Source: Algoriphagus winogradskyi (lineage in GTDB: Bacteria > Bacteroidota > Bacteroidia > Cytophagales > Cyclobacteriaceae). Taken from it: 64,000 nucleotides of DNA. The DNA is taken from NCBI RefSeq assembly GCF_900182815.1, contig NZ_FXUA01000007.1, positions 124,001 through 188,000 of the forward strand, written 5' to 3'. Position numbers and translations under genes: made by a program. Of this stretch, positions 46,290 through 56,120 are shown piece by piece (position 1 is the stretch's first letter; each line of letters starts with the position of its first letter). The notes under the pieces are model-generated. The model searched no databases. It saw nothing but the letters and a program-made list of their open reading frames with translations, and was not told the origin of the DNA.

Positions 46290-46754
46290 ATGGGAAAGTT
46301 CGGAAAGAAAAATAAAGTCTCGGAGAATATCCCAACCTCAGCGTTACCGGATATTATCTTTATGCTTCTCTTCTTTTTCATGGTTACAACCGTGTTAAGA
46401 GATCAGGAGATATTGGTGGAGCAGAAAATTCCTCAAGCTACCCAGCTTCAAAAGCTTCAGAAAAAGACGCTTATTTCTTATATCTTCATTGGTAAGCCTA
46501 AGAATACAGCTCTTTATGGTACAGAGCCAAGAGTTCAAGCGAATGATGCTTTGTTGAATACCCCTGACATTGTTCAGTGGGTGAATCAAGAGCGTGATTT
46601 GCTTCCTGAATCTGATCGTGGCTTGATTACGATCTCCATGAAAGCTGATAGAGATGTGAAAATGGGTCCTATTTCTGATGTTCAAACTGAACTAAGAGAG
46701 GCAGATGCTAGAAGAATTCTTTACGCTTCTACAGGCAAAGTAAATAAAGATTAA
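46290..46754 (+). CDS. exbD: ExbD/TolR biopolymer transport protein, second copy
   Basis: 154 residues. Conserved Asp21 in PTSALPDIIFMLLFFFMVTTV, then a periplasmic domain ending near the operon terminator (LLPESDRGLITISMKADRD, RRILYASTGKVNKD). It starts one base after the first exbD. Two exbD genes after one exbB is a recurrent Bacteroidota arrangement; division of labour between the copies is not known from the sequence. Confidence 0.92.
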   Translation: MGKFGKKNKVSENIPTSALPDIIFMLLFFFMVTTVLRDQEILVEQKIPQATQLQKLQKKTLISYIFIGKPKNTALYGTEPRVQANDALLNTPDIVQWVNQERDLLPESDRGLITISMKADRDVKMGPISDVQTELREADARRILYASTGKVNKD

Positions 46755-46774
46755 ATTATTCTATTGAATATATT

Positions 46775-46808
46775 AAAGCTATCCCGATTTCCGGGATAGC
46801 TTTTTTTT
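46775..46808 (+). terminator. Intrinsic terminator of the exb operon
   Basis: AAAGCTATCCCG (46775-46786) pairs perfectly with CGGGATAGCTTT (46792-46803) around a 5-base loop, followed by a T-run. It ends the exbB-exbD-exbD operon; the next ATG is just 10 bases further on. Confidence 0.93.
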
Positions 46809-46818
46809 GTAGTTATAT

Positions 46819-48132
46819 ATGCTGTCATCTCTTAAAAGCACGAAGAAAGTTCAAAATGCCTGGGCGATGTATGACTGGGCAAATTCTGTTTATAGTTTAG
46901 TTATTACTTCTACCATTTTTCCAGTCTATTTCAATAGTGTCACAAAAGGGTTGAAACCTGATGATAAGGTTGGTTTTTTTGGATTTGAAATAGTAAATAC
47001 AGTTTTGTACTCCTATTCAATATCCTTTTCTTTTTTGATAATTGCCCTGATTTCGCCAATACTTTCAGGAATTGCAGATGCAAGTGGGAAGAAACTTCAG
47101 TTCATGAAGTTTTTTGCTTATACTGGATCTCTTTCCTGTATTGCCCTTTTCTTTTTCAAAGGAAATAACCTAGAGTGGGGCATTTTTTTTAGTGTTTTAG
47201 CGAGTGTAGGTTATGCAGGAAGTATTGTGTTTTATAATGCGTATTTGCCTGAAATCACTACTCCAGATAAGTACGATTTACTCAGTGCCAAAGGCTTTGC
47301 TTTAGGGTATATAGGCAGTGTTATTTTACTTATTGTTAACTTGCTTATGATTCAGTTTCCTTCGTGGTTTTGGCTTTCTGATGATGGAATGGCTGCGCGG
47401 TTTTCATTTCTGATTACCGGTTTATGGTGGGCTGGATTTTCTCAGATTCCTTTTAGGATTTTGCCTCATAATCCCTTTGGAAAGGATATTAAAAGAGAAT
47501 TTTTACTCAAAGGCTATCAGGAAATACGTAAGGTATGGAATGAAGTAAAGCAGATAAAAGTGATGAATCGCTTTCTTGCTTCCTTCTTTTTTTATTCGAT
47601 GGGTGTCCAAACGGTTATGTATCTAGCTGCTACTTTTGGGGATAAAGAACTTGGGTTGCCCGGCGACCAGCTAATTATGACCATATTGATTATTCAGATA
47701 GTTGCTATCGTAGGTAGTTATTTGTTTGCATTTATTTCAAAGAAATTCGGTAATAAATCGAGTTTGGTAATTATGGTATTGATATGGGTAGGAATATGTG
47801 CAGGTGCGTATTATGTCTATACTGTTTATGAGTTTTTTGCATTAGCCTTTGTAGTTGGGTTAGTAATGGGTGGGATTCAATCTCTTTCACGATCTACCTT
47901 TTCCAAATTGATTCCAAGAGATACCACAGACCACGCTTCGTATTTTAGTTTCTATGATGTAACTGAAAAAATGGCGATTGTCTTAGGTACTTTTTCCTAT
48001 GGATTTATAGAACAAATCACCGGAAGTATGCGGAACTCTGCCCTTTCCTTAGGGATATTTTTTCTTGTTGGCTTAGGATTCTTACTTTTAGTTACAATCC
48101 CTAAAAAAGGGCTTGAAATTGAAAGTGTATAG
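46819..48132 (+). CDS. UMF1-family MFS transporter (Atg22-like)
   Basis: 437 residues, 12 membrane helices. The hallmark WAMYDWANSVYSLVITSTIF at the N-terminus and the SGIADASGKKLQFMKFFAY loop fit the UMF1/Atg22-like major facilitator group, with GGIQSLSRSTFSKLIP as the MFS loop repeat. Substrate unknown; relatives are linked to amino acid or cofactor transport. The gene follows the exb terminator by 10 bases, so its promoter must lie within or before that terminator, unless some transcription reads through. It is followed two bases later by the NAD(P)HX repair gene. Confidence 0.85.
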   Translation: MLSSLKSTKKVQNAWAMYDWANSVYSLVITSTIFPVYFNSVTKGLKPDDKVGFFGFEIVNTVLYSYSISFSFLIIALISPILSGIADASGKKLQFMKFFAYTGSLSCIALFFFKGNNLEWGIFFSVLASVGYAGSIVFYNAYLPEITTPDKYDLLSAKGFALGYIGSVILLIVNLLMIQFPSWFWLSDDGMAARFSFLITGLWWAGFSQIPFRILPHNPFGKDIKREFLLKGYQEIRKVWNEVKQIKVMNRFLASFFFYSMGVQTVMYLAATFGDKELGLPGDQLIMTILIIQIVAIVGSYLFAFISKKFGNKSSLVIMVLIWVGICAGAYYVYTVYEFFALAFVVGLVMGGIQSLSRSTFSKLIPRDTTDHASYFSFYDVTEKMAIVLGTFSYGFIEQITGSMRNSALSLGIFFLVGLGFLLLVTIPKKGLEIESV

Positions 48133-48134
48133 TT

Positions 48135-49604
48135 ATGCAAAAGATATTGTTTGGGAGCCAAGTCAAAGAACTTGATGCGCTACATTTAAAATTGAGTGGC
48201 CAGAAAAGTCACGAGATGATGGAAAATGCCTGCGTTTCTTTTGTTAATTGGTTTTTATCTCAGAATTTTTCTCGGCAGCGTAAAATCCAAATTGCAGTAG
48301 GGAAAGGTAATAATGGTGGCGATGGTTTTGCAATAGCCCGACTTTTGACAAATCACTCTTATACTGTCTCCATTTTAAAATGTTTTGATTCTCTAGATTC
48401 AATTAGTGGAGATGCCCGTTTTAATTTCAACAAGCTCCCAGGTTCTATTTCTCTTTCTAATATTAAAGATTGGGTGTTTTCTCCAGACGATATACTGATT
48501 GATTCCTTTTTAGGAGTTGGATTGCAAGGAGAACTTAGACCTAATGCAATCCGGATTGTTAATAAATTAAATGAATTTGAGGGAACAATTATAAGTATAG
48601 ATGTTCCTTCTGGATTGCCTTCGGATGGTCTATTAACTGAGGTTGCTGTTCGTGCTGATATTACTGTGAGCTTTGAGTTTCCAAAGCTCTCACTTTTGCT
48701 GCCAGAGCATGCCGAATATGTAGGGGAATTGGTGGTGTTGAAAATAGGCTTGCTTCCTATAGCGTATTCAGATTTTGCCTCAGACTTATTTTATCTCGAA
48801 GAGTTGGATATTGCTCCTCTTCATAAAGATTTTAATCGGTTTAGTTACAAAGGAGAAATGGGAAAAGTGCTTTTAGTGGGGGGGAGTCCTGGGAAAATGG
48901 GAGCACTTGTTTTGTGTGCAAAGAGTGCATTGCGAACTGGGTCAGGCTTGGTTACCTGTCACATGGAGGATTCTGAGCGGTTTGTTATTCAAACGGCAGT
49001 TCCCGAAGCGATGGCATCTTGGGGTCTGATCCCAAATCCTGAGTTTTATGATGCGGTGGGGATTGGTCCAGGTTGGGGGATTGAAAATAGAGCACGTTTA
49101 TTCCGACAGTTTTTACATGATTATAATAAGCCTATTGTTATCGATGCTGACGCTTTGAATCTATTAGCTAAAAATTCAGATTTAGTAGCCTTAGTTCCGA
49201 AGAATTCGATTCTTACTCCTCACATCGGTGAATTCACGAGACTCGTAGGTACTGCTCAGAATCACTTAGAGCGAATAGTAAAAGCAAAGGAATTTGCGAT
49301 TAAGAATGAATTGATTGTGGTGCTAAAAGGAGCAAATACCGTGATTAGTATGCCGGATGGACGTCAAATAGTGAATTCATCGGGGAATAAGTATATGGCG
49401 ACAGGTGGGGCAGGAGATGTGCTTACAGGAATGATCACTTCTTATTTGGGAATGGGATATCCTCCAGAAAATGCGGTGCTTTGTGGGGTGTACCATCACG
49501 GTTTGGCAGGAGAATTAGCTTCAAGAAAGAAGAGAAGATCTATGATAGCAAGTGATATCATTGAAGCCATTCCAGACACCTACCTTCAACTGAATATTTC
49601 CTGA
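48135..49604 (+). CDS. nnr: Bifunctional NAD(P)HX epimerase/dehydratase
   Basis: 489 residues. Repairs hydrated NAD(P)H. The N-terminal epimerase (about 1-215) shows VGKGNNGGDGFAIARLLTNH and IDVPSGLPSDG. The C-terminal ADP/ATP-dependent dehydratase (about 225-489) shows GKVLLVGGSPGKMGALVLCA, PIVIDADALNLLA, ILTPHIGEFTRLV, VVLKGANTVI and the catalytic NKYMATGGAGDVLTGMI. Length matches the fused bacterial enzyme. It sits two bases after the transporter gene. Confidence 0.95.
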   Translation: MQKILFGSQVKELDALHLKLSGQKSHEMMENACVSFVNWFLSQNFSRQRKIQIAVGKGNNGGDGFAIARLLTNHSYTVSILKCFDSLDSISGDARFNFNKLPGSISLSNIKDWVFSPDDILIDSFLGVGLQGELRPNAIRIVNKLNEFEGTIISIDVPSGLPSDGLLTEVAVRADITVSFEFPKLSLLLPEHAEYVGELVVLKIGLLPIAYSDFASDLFYLEELDIAPLHKDFNRFSYKGEMGKVLLVGGSPGKMGALVLCAKSALRTGSGLVTCHMEDSERFVIQTAVPEAMASWGLIPNPEFYDAVGIGPGWGIENRARLFRQFLHDYNKPIVIDADALNLLAKNSDLVALVPKNSILTPHIGEFTRLVGTAQNHLERIVKAKEFAIKNELIVVLKGANTVISMPDGRQIVNSSGNKYMATGGAGDVLTGMITSYLGMGYPPENAVLCGVYHHGLAGELASRKKRRSMIASDIIEAIPDTYLQLNIS

Positions 49605-49666
49605 ATAATTGTAATTAAGTAAACTTTAACGGGGATCTGGGGTTTTCTCAACTATCCATTTTTATT

Positions 49667-50854
49667 ATGAACAAGGAGAAGCTTCTGCTTTGGACCTTAG
49701 CGGCCATCAATTTTATTCATATTGTCGATTTCATGATTTTGATGCCTTTAGGGCCTCAGCTCATGCGGATCTTCGGTATCTCGCCCCGGGAGTTTGGCCT
49801 TTTGGTATCTTGCTATACTTTTAGTGCTGGTATTTCCAGTTTCTTCGGAGCTTTCATTCTGGATCGGTTTGACCGGAAAAAGATTTTGGTCTGGGTTTAT
49901 ATTGGTTTTGCTATTGCTACTTTAGGTTGTGCATTATCTCCTAGCTATCCAGTCTTATTGGTGGCAAGAGTGATTTCAGGTTTATTTGGCGGTTTGACAT
50001 CAGCTTTGATTTTAGCTATCATAGGCGATGTTATCCCCGATTCCAGACGAGGGAGAGCCATGGGTTTAGTAATGGCTGCATTTTCAGTAGCGTCAGTCGT
50101 AGGCGTTCCGCTTGGTCTGTTTTTAGCTAGTTTGTCTGATTGGCATACACCATTTTTTATTTTGACGGGCTTGTCTGTTGTGAGCCTTGCTATGATTGTA
50201 AAATATATTCCAACTATCACTGAGCACTTAAAAAATGATATTGTAAGACCAAGTCCTTTAGTAGTAATTCGAAGAGTTACAAGCGATTCTAACCAGATGA
50301 GAGCGATTACTCTGTCTGTGATGATGATGTTTGGACAGTTTATGATAATTCCCTTTTTGAGTCCATATACTGTAGCAAATGTTGGGTTTACTGAGCTACA
50401 ACTTACTTACATCTATATGGCAGGTGGAGCATTTACGATTTTTACTTCGCCTTGGGTTGGGAAGCTTTCTGATAAGTATGGTAAGCAGAAGATCTTTATC
50501 ATTTTCATGCTTCTAAATCTGATCCCTATTGCCATCATTACCCATTTGGGTGTTACTCCCATTCCTTTTGTACTGATGGTTTCCACGATGTTCTTTGTGA
50601 CTTCTAATGGAAGATATGTGCCAGCGGCGGCAATTGTGACGGGAACTGCCAAGCCTGAAAATAGGGGGAGTTTTTTAAGCTTTAATTCCGCAGTGCAACA
50701 ATTAGCAACTGGTATGGCATCATTGATAGCAGGTATTATTATTGGTGAAAATGCTGCTGGAGAATTGACCCATTATAATGTGGTAGGATATATCGCCATT
50801 GCATTTAGTCTGCTATGTATTCCGCTTGCCCTAAGAATCAAAGTAGTGAGCTAA
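49667..50854 (+). CDS. MFS transporter (drug-resistance-type)
   Basis: 395 residues with 12 predicted helices. Motifs of the DHA1-type MFS: FGAFILDRFDRKKILVWVY (the loop 2-3 motif) and GDVIPDSRRGRAMGLVMAAF, with SKYGKQKIF-like repeat at LSDKYGKQKIFIIFML in the second half. Substrate unknown. It ends a rightward run and faces asnS across a shared terminator. Confidence 0.88.
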   Translation: MNKEKLLLWTLAAINFIHIVDFMILMPLGPQLMRIFGISPREFGLLVSCYTFSAGISSFFGAFILDRFDRKKILVWVYIGFAIATLGCALSPSYPVLLVARVISGLFGGLTSALILAIIGDVIPDSRRGRAMGLVMAAFSVASVVGVPLGLFLASLSDWHTPFFILTGLSVVSLAMIVKYIPTITEHLKNDIVRPSPLVVIRRVTSDSNQMRAITLSVMMMFGQFMIIPFLSPYTVANVGFTELQLTYIYMAGGAFTIFTSPWVGKLSDKYGKQKIFIIFMLLNLIPIAIITHLGVTPIPFVLMVSTMFFVTSNGRYVPAAAIVTGTAKPENRGSFLSFNSAVQQLATGMASLIAGIIIGENAAGELTHYNVVGYIAIAFSLLCIPLALRIKVVS

Positions 50855-50856
50855 AA

Positions 50857-50886
50857 AATAAGCCTGATATTTCTATCAGGCTTAAG
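50857..50886 (-). terminator. Terminator between the MFS gene and asnS
   Basis: AAGCCTGATA (50860-50869) pairs perfectly with TATCAGGCTT (50874-50883). On the minus strand it is followed by TTATTTTTT, so it mainly ends asnS; on the plus strand the T tract is weaker. Confidence 0.8.
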
Positions 50887-50902
50887 TAGTATAGTATGTT
50901 TT

Positions 50903-52354
50903 TTAGAACTCTGCATTTCCTGGAGTTCGAGGGAATGCAATTACATCCCTAATATTCCCCATTCCAGTGACGAAGAGTACCATTCGCTCAAAGCCAAGCC
51001 CGAACCCGGCATGAGGGGTAGCTCCAAACCTTCTCGTGTCTAAGTACCACCACATTTCTTCCTGTGGGATATTCATTTCTTCCATTCTAGCGGTGAGCAC
51101 ATCCATGCGTTCTTCACGCTGTGAACCACCTACTATTTCACCAATTCCAGGGAAAAGGATATCCATCGCAGCAACAGTCTTTCCATCATCATTTTGACGC
51201 ATGTAGAAAGACTTGATGTCTTTCGGGTAGTCGGTAAGGATTACTGGTTTTTTGAAATGTTTTTCTACCAAGAATCGCTCGTGTTCAGATTGCAAATCTG
51301 CTCCCCATGCATCAATCAGGTATGTGAATTTCTTCTTTTTATTTGGAGTAGAGTTTCTAAGAATTTCGATTGCCTCCGTATAGGTGATTCTCACGAAGTC
51401 ATTATCTGCTACGAATTTCAGCTTATCGGTTAAACTCATTTCGCTACGTTGGTCAGCTGGCTTGGATTTATCTTCTTCCTGAAGTCTAGCGTCAAGGAAA
51501 GCCAAATCCTCGGCGCAATTATCTAAGGCATATTGAATCACATATTTCAAGAAATCTTCTGCTAGATCAGCATTGTCCTCTGCATCATAGAATGCCATCT
51601 CAGGCTCAATCATCCAGAACTCAGCCAAGTGACGAGTTGTATTTGAATTCTCTGCACGGAAAGTTGGGCCAAACGTATAAATATCAGCAAGAGCCATAGC
51701 TGCTAATTCACCTTCCAATTGACCGGATACAGTTAGGTTAGTTTCTCTTTCGAAGAAATCCTGCTTGTAGTCGATTGTTCCTTCTGCAGTCTTTGGAGGG
51801 TGTTGCAAGTCAAGCGTAGTTACTTTAAAAGTCTCACCAGCCCCTTCAGCATCCGATGCTGTGATGATAGGTGTATGTATATAAAAGAAGCCTTTATCGT
51901 TGAAATACTTATGTACAGCATAAGCCAATGCATGTCTTACTCTGAACACTGCGCTGAAAGTATTTGTACGCATTCTCAAATGAGCATTTTCCCGAAGAAA
52001 TTCCATGGAATGCTTTTTCGGCTGTAGCGGATATTTCTCAGGATCAGCTTCGCCTAATACTACTATTGCTGTAGCATTTAGCTCAGAGCTTTGTCCAGCT
52101 CCTTGAGACTCTACCACATTTCCGGTTACTTTCAAGCAAGCGCCTGTGGTGCATTTTTTTAAGACTTCCTCAGAAATCAAATTTGGGTCAGCCACCACTT
52201 GGTAATTGGTAATAATAGAGCCGTCATTCAGTGCAATGAATGAAACATGTTTGTTTCCTCTCTTTGTACGTACCCAGCCCATAAGCGTCACTTCTGTTCC
52301 AATCGGATTCGTGTCCAGGATGGTCTTGATTTTGACTCGTTTGTTAAATGCCAT
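50903..52354 (-). CDS. asnS: Asparaginyl-tRNA synthetase
   Basis: 483 residues. Class II aminoacyl-tRNA synthetase: an OB-fold anticodon-binding domain (about 20-110, [21 protein letters not shown]), then motif 2 ([25 protein letters not shown]) and motif 3 ([22 protein letters not shown]) of the catalytic domain. The insertion between motifs 2 and 3 and the NTTRH sequence favour AsnRS over AspRS. It charges tRNA-Asn; with this enzyme present no GatCAB route is needed for Asn. Confidence 0.97.
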   Translation of the reverse strand: MAFNKRVKIKTILDTNPIGTEVTLMGWVRTKRGNKHVSFIALNDGSIITNYQVVADPNLISEEVLKKCTTGACLKVTGNVVESQGAGQSSELNATAIVVLGEADPEKYPLQPKKHSMEFLRENAHLRMRTNTFSAVFRVRHALAYAVHKYFNDKGFFYIHTPIITASDAEGAGETFKVTTLDLQHPPKTAEGTIDYKQDFFERETNLTVSGQLEGELAAMALADIYTFGPTFRAENSNTTRHLAEFWMIEPEMAFYDAEDNADLAEDFLKYVIQYALDNCAEDLAFLDARLQEEDKSKPADQRSEMSLTDKLKFVADNDFVRITYTEAIEILRNSTPNKKKKFTYLIDAWGADLQSEHERFLVEKHFKKPVILTDYPKDIKSFYMRQNDDGKTVAAMDILFPGIGEIVGGSQREERMDVLTARMEEMNIPQEEMWWYLDTRRFGATPHAGFGLGFERMVLFVTGMGNIRDVIAFPRTPGNAEF

Positions 52355-52530
52355 TTGGTGATTTGTTAATGCAGTAATTAATTCCTGCGAATAATTTAAA
52401 GGAATGCAAAAAAACGATTAAATAAGCTTTTTATCAAAAAATTGCTCGTTTTTCCTAACTTTGGCATAAGGGCTTTTTCAAGAGAAAAGGCCTTTTTTGA
52501 ACCCAAACAGCAGGTTTTACCAAATACTTA

Positions 52531-53985
52531 ATGCAAAAGTTAAATCTTAGCCAGTCACTTTCCCAGAAGCTTTCGCCTCAGCAAATACAATTTATCAAAT
52601 TGCTGCAGGTGCCAACAGCTGAATTGGATACCAGAATCGAAGAAGAACTCGAGATTAATCCAGCGCTGGAAGAAGGAAAAACAGAAGAAAAGGATAATGC
52701 AGACGAGGAATTTGATGATAATTATGAAGAGGAGCCTCTAAAGGATGACCGTGATGTAAATATAGACGACTACTTGGACGACGAGTATGGTGGCTATAAA
52801 ATGCAAGGTGACGGCAATTACAATGCGGATGAAGAAGATAGGGAAATGCCTATTTCGAGTCAGTCCTCACTTCACGAGCAACTCGTCTCACAGTTAAGTT
52901 ACCTCAAATTAGATGATAGAGAAAAGATCATTGGGGAGCAGTTGATTGGAAGTATTGAGAATGATGGATATATCCGTAGAGACCTAGAAGCAATAATTAA
53001 TGATTTGGCATTCAGCCAAAATATTGAGACGGATATTGATGAACTGGAGGAGATTTTGAGAAAGATCCAGAATTTTGATCCAGCAGGAATTGCCTCTAGA
53101 AATCTTCAAGAATGTCTTACGATTCAGTTGGAGCGCAAGGAGCATCCCGATGATCCTACTGTGCAAAATGCGTTAAGGATCATGCAGGACTGTTTCGATG
53201 AATTTACTAAGAAACATTATTCAAAGATTCAAAAGCGTTGTGATCTGACAGATGAAGAAACGAAAGAAGCTGTAAATCTGATCACTAAGCTCAATCCTAA
53301 GCCAGGAGGAGTAGCTGATGGTTTGGTGCGTACGCAGTACATTATTCCGGACTTTATGCTTACCAATGTGGGCGGTAAATTTGAAATTAGCCTCAACTCT
53401 AAGAATGCTCCGGAACTAAGAATCTCACGATCCTATTCTGAGATGTTTGACGCATACGATAAGAGTGATAAGAAGGATAAAAAACTAAAGGAAACTGTCA
53501 CTTTTGTGAAGCAGAAGCTGGATGCTGCCAAGTGGTTTATAGATGCCATTAAGCAAAGACAGAATACTCTACTTAGAACCATGGAGGCTATTCTCCAGTA
53601 TCAAAAAGAGTTTTTTATCGATGGAGATGAAACCAATCTTCGCCCAATGATTTTGAAGGACATCGCAGAGAAGATAGATATGGATATATCTACCGTCTCG
53701 CGCGTGGCAAATAGTAAAGCAATTCAGACTGAATTTGGCGTGTACCCACTTAAATACTTTTTCTCTGAAGGTATAGCTACAGATAGTGGGGAAGATGTGA
53801 GTAACCGTGAGGTGAAATCTGTTCTTCAAGGAATGGTGGATGCTGAAGATAAAAAGAAACCTCTTTCTGACGATAAGCTCGTAAAAATGCTAAATGGCAA
53901 AGGCTATAATATTGCGAGAAGAACCGTTGCGAAATACCGTGAGCAGCTACAAATCCCAGTTGCTAGATTAAGAAAAGAATTATAG
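52531..53985 (+). CDS. rpoN: RNA polymerase sigma-54 factor
   Basis: 484 residues. Region I (about 1-45: LNLSQSLSQKLSPQQIQFIKLLQVPTAE) interacts with bacterial enhancer-binding proteins; a very acidic region II (about 46-115) follows; then the core-binding domain (about 120-360) and the -24/-12 recognition domain, with MDISTVSRVANSKAIQTEFGVYPLKYFFS and the RpoN box ARRTVAKYRE at about 462-471. An exact TAACTTTG -7 box at 52456-52463 suggests a promoter, but I see no good -33 box. The stop shares one base with the next gene's GTG start. Confidence 0.96.
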   Translation: MQKLNLSQSLSQKLSPQQIQFIKLLQVPTAELDTRIEEELEINPALEEGKTEEKDNADEEFDDNYEEEPLKDDRDVNIDDYLDDEYGGYKMQGDGNYNADEEDREMPISSQSSLHEQLVSQLSYLKLDDREKIIGEQLIGSIENDGYIRRDLEAIINDLAFSQNIETDIDELEEILRKIQNFDPAGIASRNLQECLTIQLERKEHPDDPTVQNALRIMQDCFDEFTKKHYSKIQKRCDLTDEETKEAVNLITKLNPKPGGVADGLVRTQYIIPDFMLTNVGGKFEISLNSKNAPELRISRSYSEMFDAYDKSDKKDKKLKETVTFVKQKLDAAKWFIDAIKQRQNTLLRTMEAILQYQKEFFIDGDETNLRPMILKDIAEKIDMDISTVSRVANSKAIQTEFGVYPLKYFFSEGIATDSGEDVSNREVKSVLQGMVDAEDKKKPLSDDKLVKMLNGKGYNIARRTVAKYREQLQIPVARLRKEL

Positions 53986-54605
53986 TGGGGAGGATTTTTT
54001 CGTTAGTTATTTCAGTTGTTTTACAGCCCTTAGTCATTCCAAGTTTAGTTTTTGGTTTGATGCTCTTTACTGTACCGGAGTCTACCAGCATACCAGCAGA
54101 GTTCAAATCCAGAATTTTTTATCTCATTGTTTTATCCACTTTGGCAATTCCGATGATAACAATTTTGGGGTTGAGGCTGAGTGGTACACTCAAAAGTGTT
54201 CACATGGCTGAGCTGAAGGATCGTGCTATCCCATTTTCCGTGACCAGTATATATTATGTCCTTACTGTTTATTTTTTGTATCAAAAGAAAGAACTCGACC
54301 CCATCTTATGGCAAGTACTCGGTGTAATTACCTTGGCAATTGTAGGGCTTACCTTGGTTACATTTGTTTGGAAGATGTCTGCGCACTTGACAGGAATGGG
54401 GGGGCTGATCGCTTTAGTCCTTGTGTTAGGGCTTAAATTCCCTACGTTTCAGCCACTTTACCCATTACTGGCATCCTTGGTGATGACTGGGCTGGTTGGG
54501 ACGGTAAGGTTGTTCTTGGAGGCTCATAAGCCTATTGAAATTTATGTTGGTCTATTCTTTGGTTTTACCCTTTGCTTTGTAGGTTTTAGCTGGATTTGGG
54601 CATAA
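53985..54605 (+). CDS. Six-helix membrane protein, unknown
   Basis: 206 residues, GTG start sharing one base with the rpoN stop (TAGTG). Six membrane helices are visible, including SLVISVVLQPLVIPSLVFGLML and FYLIVLSTLAIPMITILGL. It resembles Bacteroidota transmembrane proteins next to rpoN, PAP2-like in outline but without the phosphatase motifs. Function unknown. It is probably co-expressed with rpoN. Confidence 0.7.
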   Translation: MGRIFSLVISVVLQPLVIPSLVFGLMLFTVPESTSIPAEFKSRIFYLIVLSTLAIPMITILGLRLSGTLKSVHMAELKDRAIPFSVTSIYYVLTVYFLYQKKELDPILWQVLGVITLAIVGLTLVTFVWKMSAHLTGMGGLIALVLVLGLKFPTFQPLYPLLASLVMTGLVGTVRLFLEAHKPIEIYVGLFFGFTLCFVGFSWIWA

Positions 54606-54634
54606 AAAAAACCGAGTAGATACCCGGTTTTTCA
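54606..54634. terminator. Bidirectional terminator
   Basis: AAAACCG (about 54610-54616) pairs with CGGTTTT across a 10-base loop, with A/T runs on both flanks. It lies between the convergent membrane protein and barrel genes. Confidence 0.75.
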
Positions 54635-54654
54635 AATTCAAATTGGAATAGTTT

Positions 54655-55410
54655 TTAGAATACATTCACGGCAATACCAAAATTGATTTGGGTAGCTTCA
54701 GTACCATTTGGTCCCATGCCCTTCTGAAAAACTTTATTAAGTCCAAAATAACTCCATGCGTAAAATCCGGGAGAACCTGCTTTCACCGAAATACCATATC
54801 GGAATTTTTCAAAACCGTAATTTTGGGAGTCTTTGATTTGTCTCTTCAGGTTATCTGAATTTTCATACTTTACCTTGGTGTGCGATTCGTACAGGTATCC
54901 AAATTTCCCTCCTACGCTTACTGCAAAGCCTTTCGTATAGTTCGTTTTATTAAAGTGATAAACGAAATCCAAGGGGATATCAAAGTAATTAGCAGCTACT
55001 ACGTTCTTCTTAATGTTGATATCGTCTCCCAGTACCTCTGTGATATCTTGTAAAATGCTCGATTCAGGGCCTAAAGCAGGATTGTTATATAAGGTCTGAT
55101 TATCCTTGAAAGCATACTTGTCAGTTCCTACTCCTATCCCAATGTCCATAGTGAAACCTGAAGCATCTCCAAAAATAGAAATAGGATATTGATAGTAAAC
55201 GTTGAATGTACGAGAAGCAAAGAAGTTGATACCAAGGTCTTCAGCCCTATTGTTAAGTTGGTTGAATCCAAATTCTAGCTTTAAATCACTTGGAATATTT
55301 GGTCTTCCTCCGATTGGAGTTTTTTGCTTTTTGGCGATTTGTAAGCTGTCCTGAGCGAATGCTCCTTGAATCAAAACAATTGCGAACAGGAAGGTGTATA
55401 TTTTTTTCAT
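54655..55410 (-). CDS. Outer-membrane beta-barrel protein, unknown
   Basis: 251 residues from ATG 55410 (an ATG one codon upstream is equivalent). Signal peptide KKIYTFLFAIVLIQGAFAQ, then a barrel pattern (LKLEFGFNQLNNRAEDLG, FNVYYQYPISIFG, FTMDIGIGVGTDKYAF, GFAVSVGGKFGYLY, FRYGISVKAGS) ending in INFGIAVNVF. Similar to the PorT-like barrels of Bacteroidota; no specific role. It ends at a bidirectional terminator. Confidence 0.78.
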   Translation of the reverse strand: MKKIYTFLFAIVLIQGAFAQDSLQIAKKQKTPIGGRPNIPSDLKLEFGFNQLNNRAEDLGINFFASRTFNVYYQYPISIFGDASGFTMDIGIGVGTDKYAFKDNQTLYNNPALGPESSILQDITEVLGDDINIKKNVVAANYFDIPLDFVYHFNKTNYTKGFAVSVGGKFGYLYESHTKVKYENSDNLKRQIKDSQNYGFEKFRYGISVKAGSPGFYAWSYFGLNKVFQKGMGPNGTEATQINFGIAVNVF

Positions 55411-55549
55411 CAAATTTGTTTACTTAAATGCACTCAATGCGGGCAAAAATAGGAAATCCCAAATGATTTACCCCTTTTTTGACCTTAATTATTCTTAAGG
55501 AGAAACGCATGTATAGGAAGAAAATTATAAAAATTCTATAAGGTGGTGC

Positions 55550-55579
55550 TTGGATAAAATCTAATTTTAAATACCTTTG
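55550..55579 (+). promoter_or_regulatory. Promoter of tRNA-Arg
   Basis: TTG at 55550-55552, a 19-base spacer, then TACCTTTG at 55572-55579, both matching the Bacteroidota consensus. The start would lie about 6 bases before the tRNA. Confidence 0.7.
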
Positions 55580-55590
55580 CATTCCAATTC

Positions 55591-55664
55591 GGCTTCGTAG
55601 CTCAACTGAATAGAGCACCTGATTACGGCTCAGGAGGTTTCAGGTTTGAATCCTGACGAGGTCA
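55591..55664 (+). tRNA. tRNA-Arg (anticodon ACG)
   Basis: 74-nt cloverleaf. Acceptor arms ggcttcg (55591-55597) and cgaggtc (55657-55663) pair with two G-U wobbles, and the discriminator A is at 55664. The anticodon stem cctga/tcagg holds the loop TTACGGC, giving ACG. The first base would be read as inosine after TadA editing. CCA is not encoded. Confidence 0.92.
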
Positions 55665-55670
55665 CAAGGT

Positions 55671-55707
55671 AAAAGCTTCATAGATTTCTATGGAGCTTTT
55701 TTGTTTT
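55671..55707 (+). terminator. Intrinsic terminator after tRNA-Arg
   Basis: AAAAGCTTCATAG (55671-55683) pairs with CTATGGAGCTTTT (about 55688-55700, one wobble) and is followed by a T-run. Confidence 0.85.
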
Positions 55708-55792
55708 TTTATCTATTCTCCATTGTAACCACTTTTTTTTAGAAAGAATTTTTACTCATTTTAGTCAAACTATTCACTCCTTTGAGATTTCA

Positions 55793-56038
55793 ATGAAAAA
55801 GTATCTTCCATTTCTGATTCTTGTAATAACTGGTTGCAGTCTTTTTGAGGAGACTGACCTAGTGGATATCCAAGATATAGATGGGCCTTGCACCATAATC
55901 CTAACAGATGGATCCAGTGTTGTGAGTAATGGTAATATTGAAATCAGTAAAAGGACTCAGGCAATCACCTACCGTGATGAGAATAATAAGATCTGGTCAC
56001 TTTTCAAAAATGATTACACAAGTTTTACATGTGAATAG
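55793..56038 (+). CDS. Small lipoprotein, unknown
   Basis: 81 residues. Lipoprotein signal with the lipobox LVITGC (Cys15), then an acidic start (SLFEETDLVDIQDIDG) and a beta-rich body (CTIILTDGSSVVSNGNIEISKRT). No family recognised. It is monocistronic, with tRNA-Arg's terminator before it and a strong bidirectional terminator after. Confidence 0.6.
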   Translation: MKKYLPFLILVITGCSLFEETDLVDIQDIDGPCTIILTDGSSVVSNGNIEISKRTQAITYRDENNKIWSLFKNDYTSFTCE

Positions 56039-56063
56039 TTTACGTGCTTTATGTTTTCTACAC

Positions 56064-56103
56064 AAAAAAGCCCCAATAAGATTTGACTTATTGGGGCTTT
56101 TTT
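56064..56103. terminator. Bidirectional intrinsic terminator
   Basis: AAAAAGCCCCAATAA pairs perfectly with TTATTGGGGCTTTTT around an 8-base loop, with A and T runs on both sides. It ends the lipoprotein gene rightward and yidC leftward. Confidence 0.92.
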
Positions 56104-56120
56104 CAAACGTTTTTTCAGAA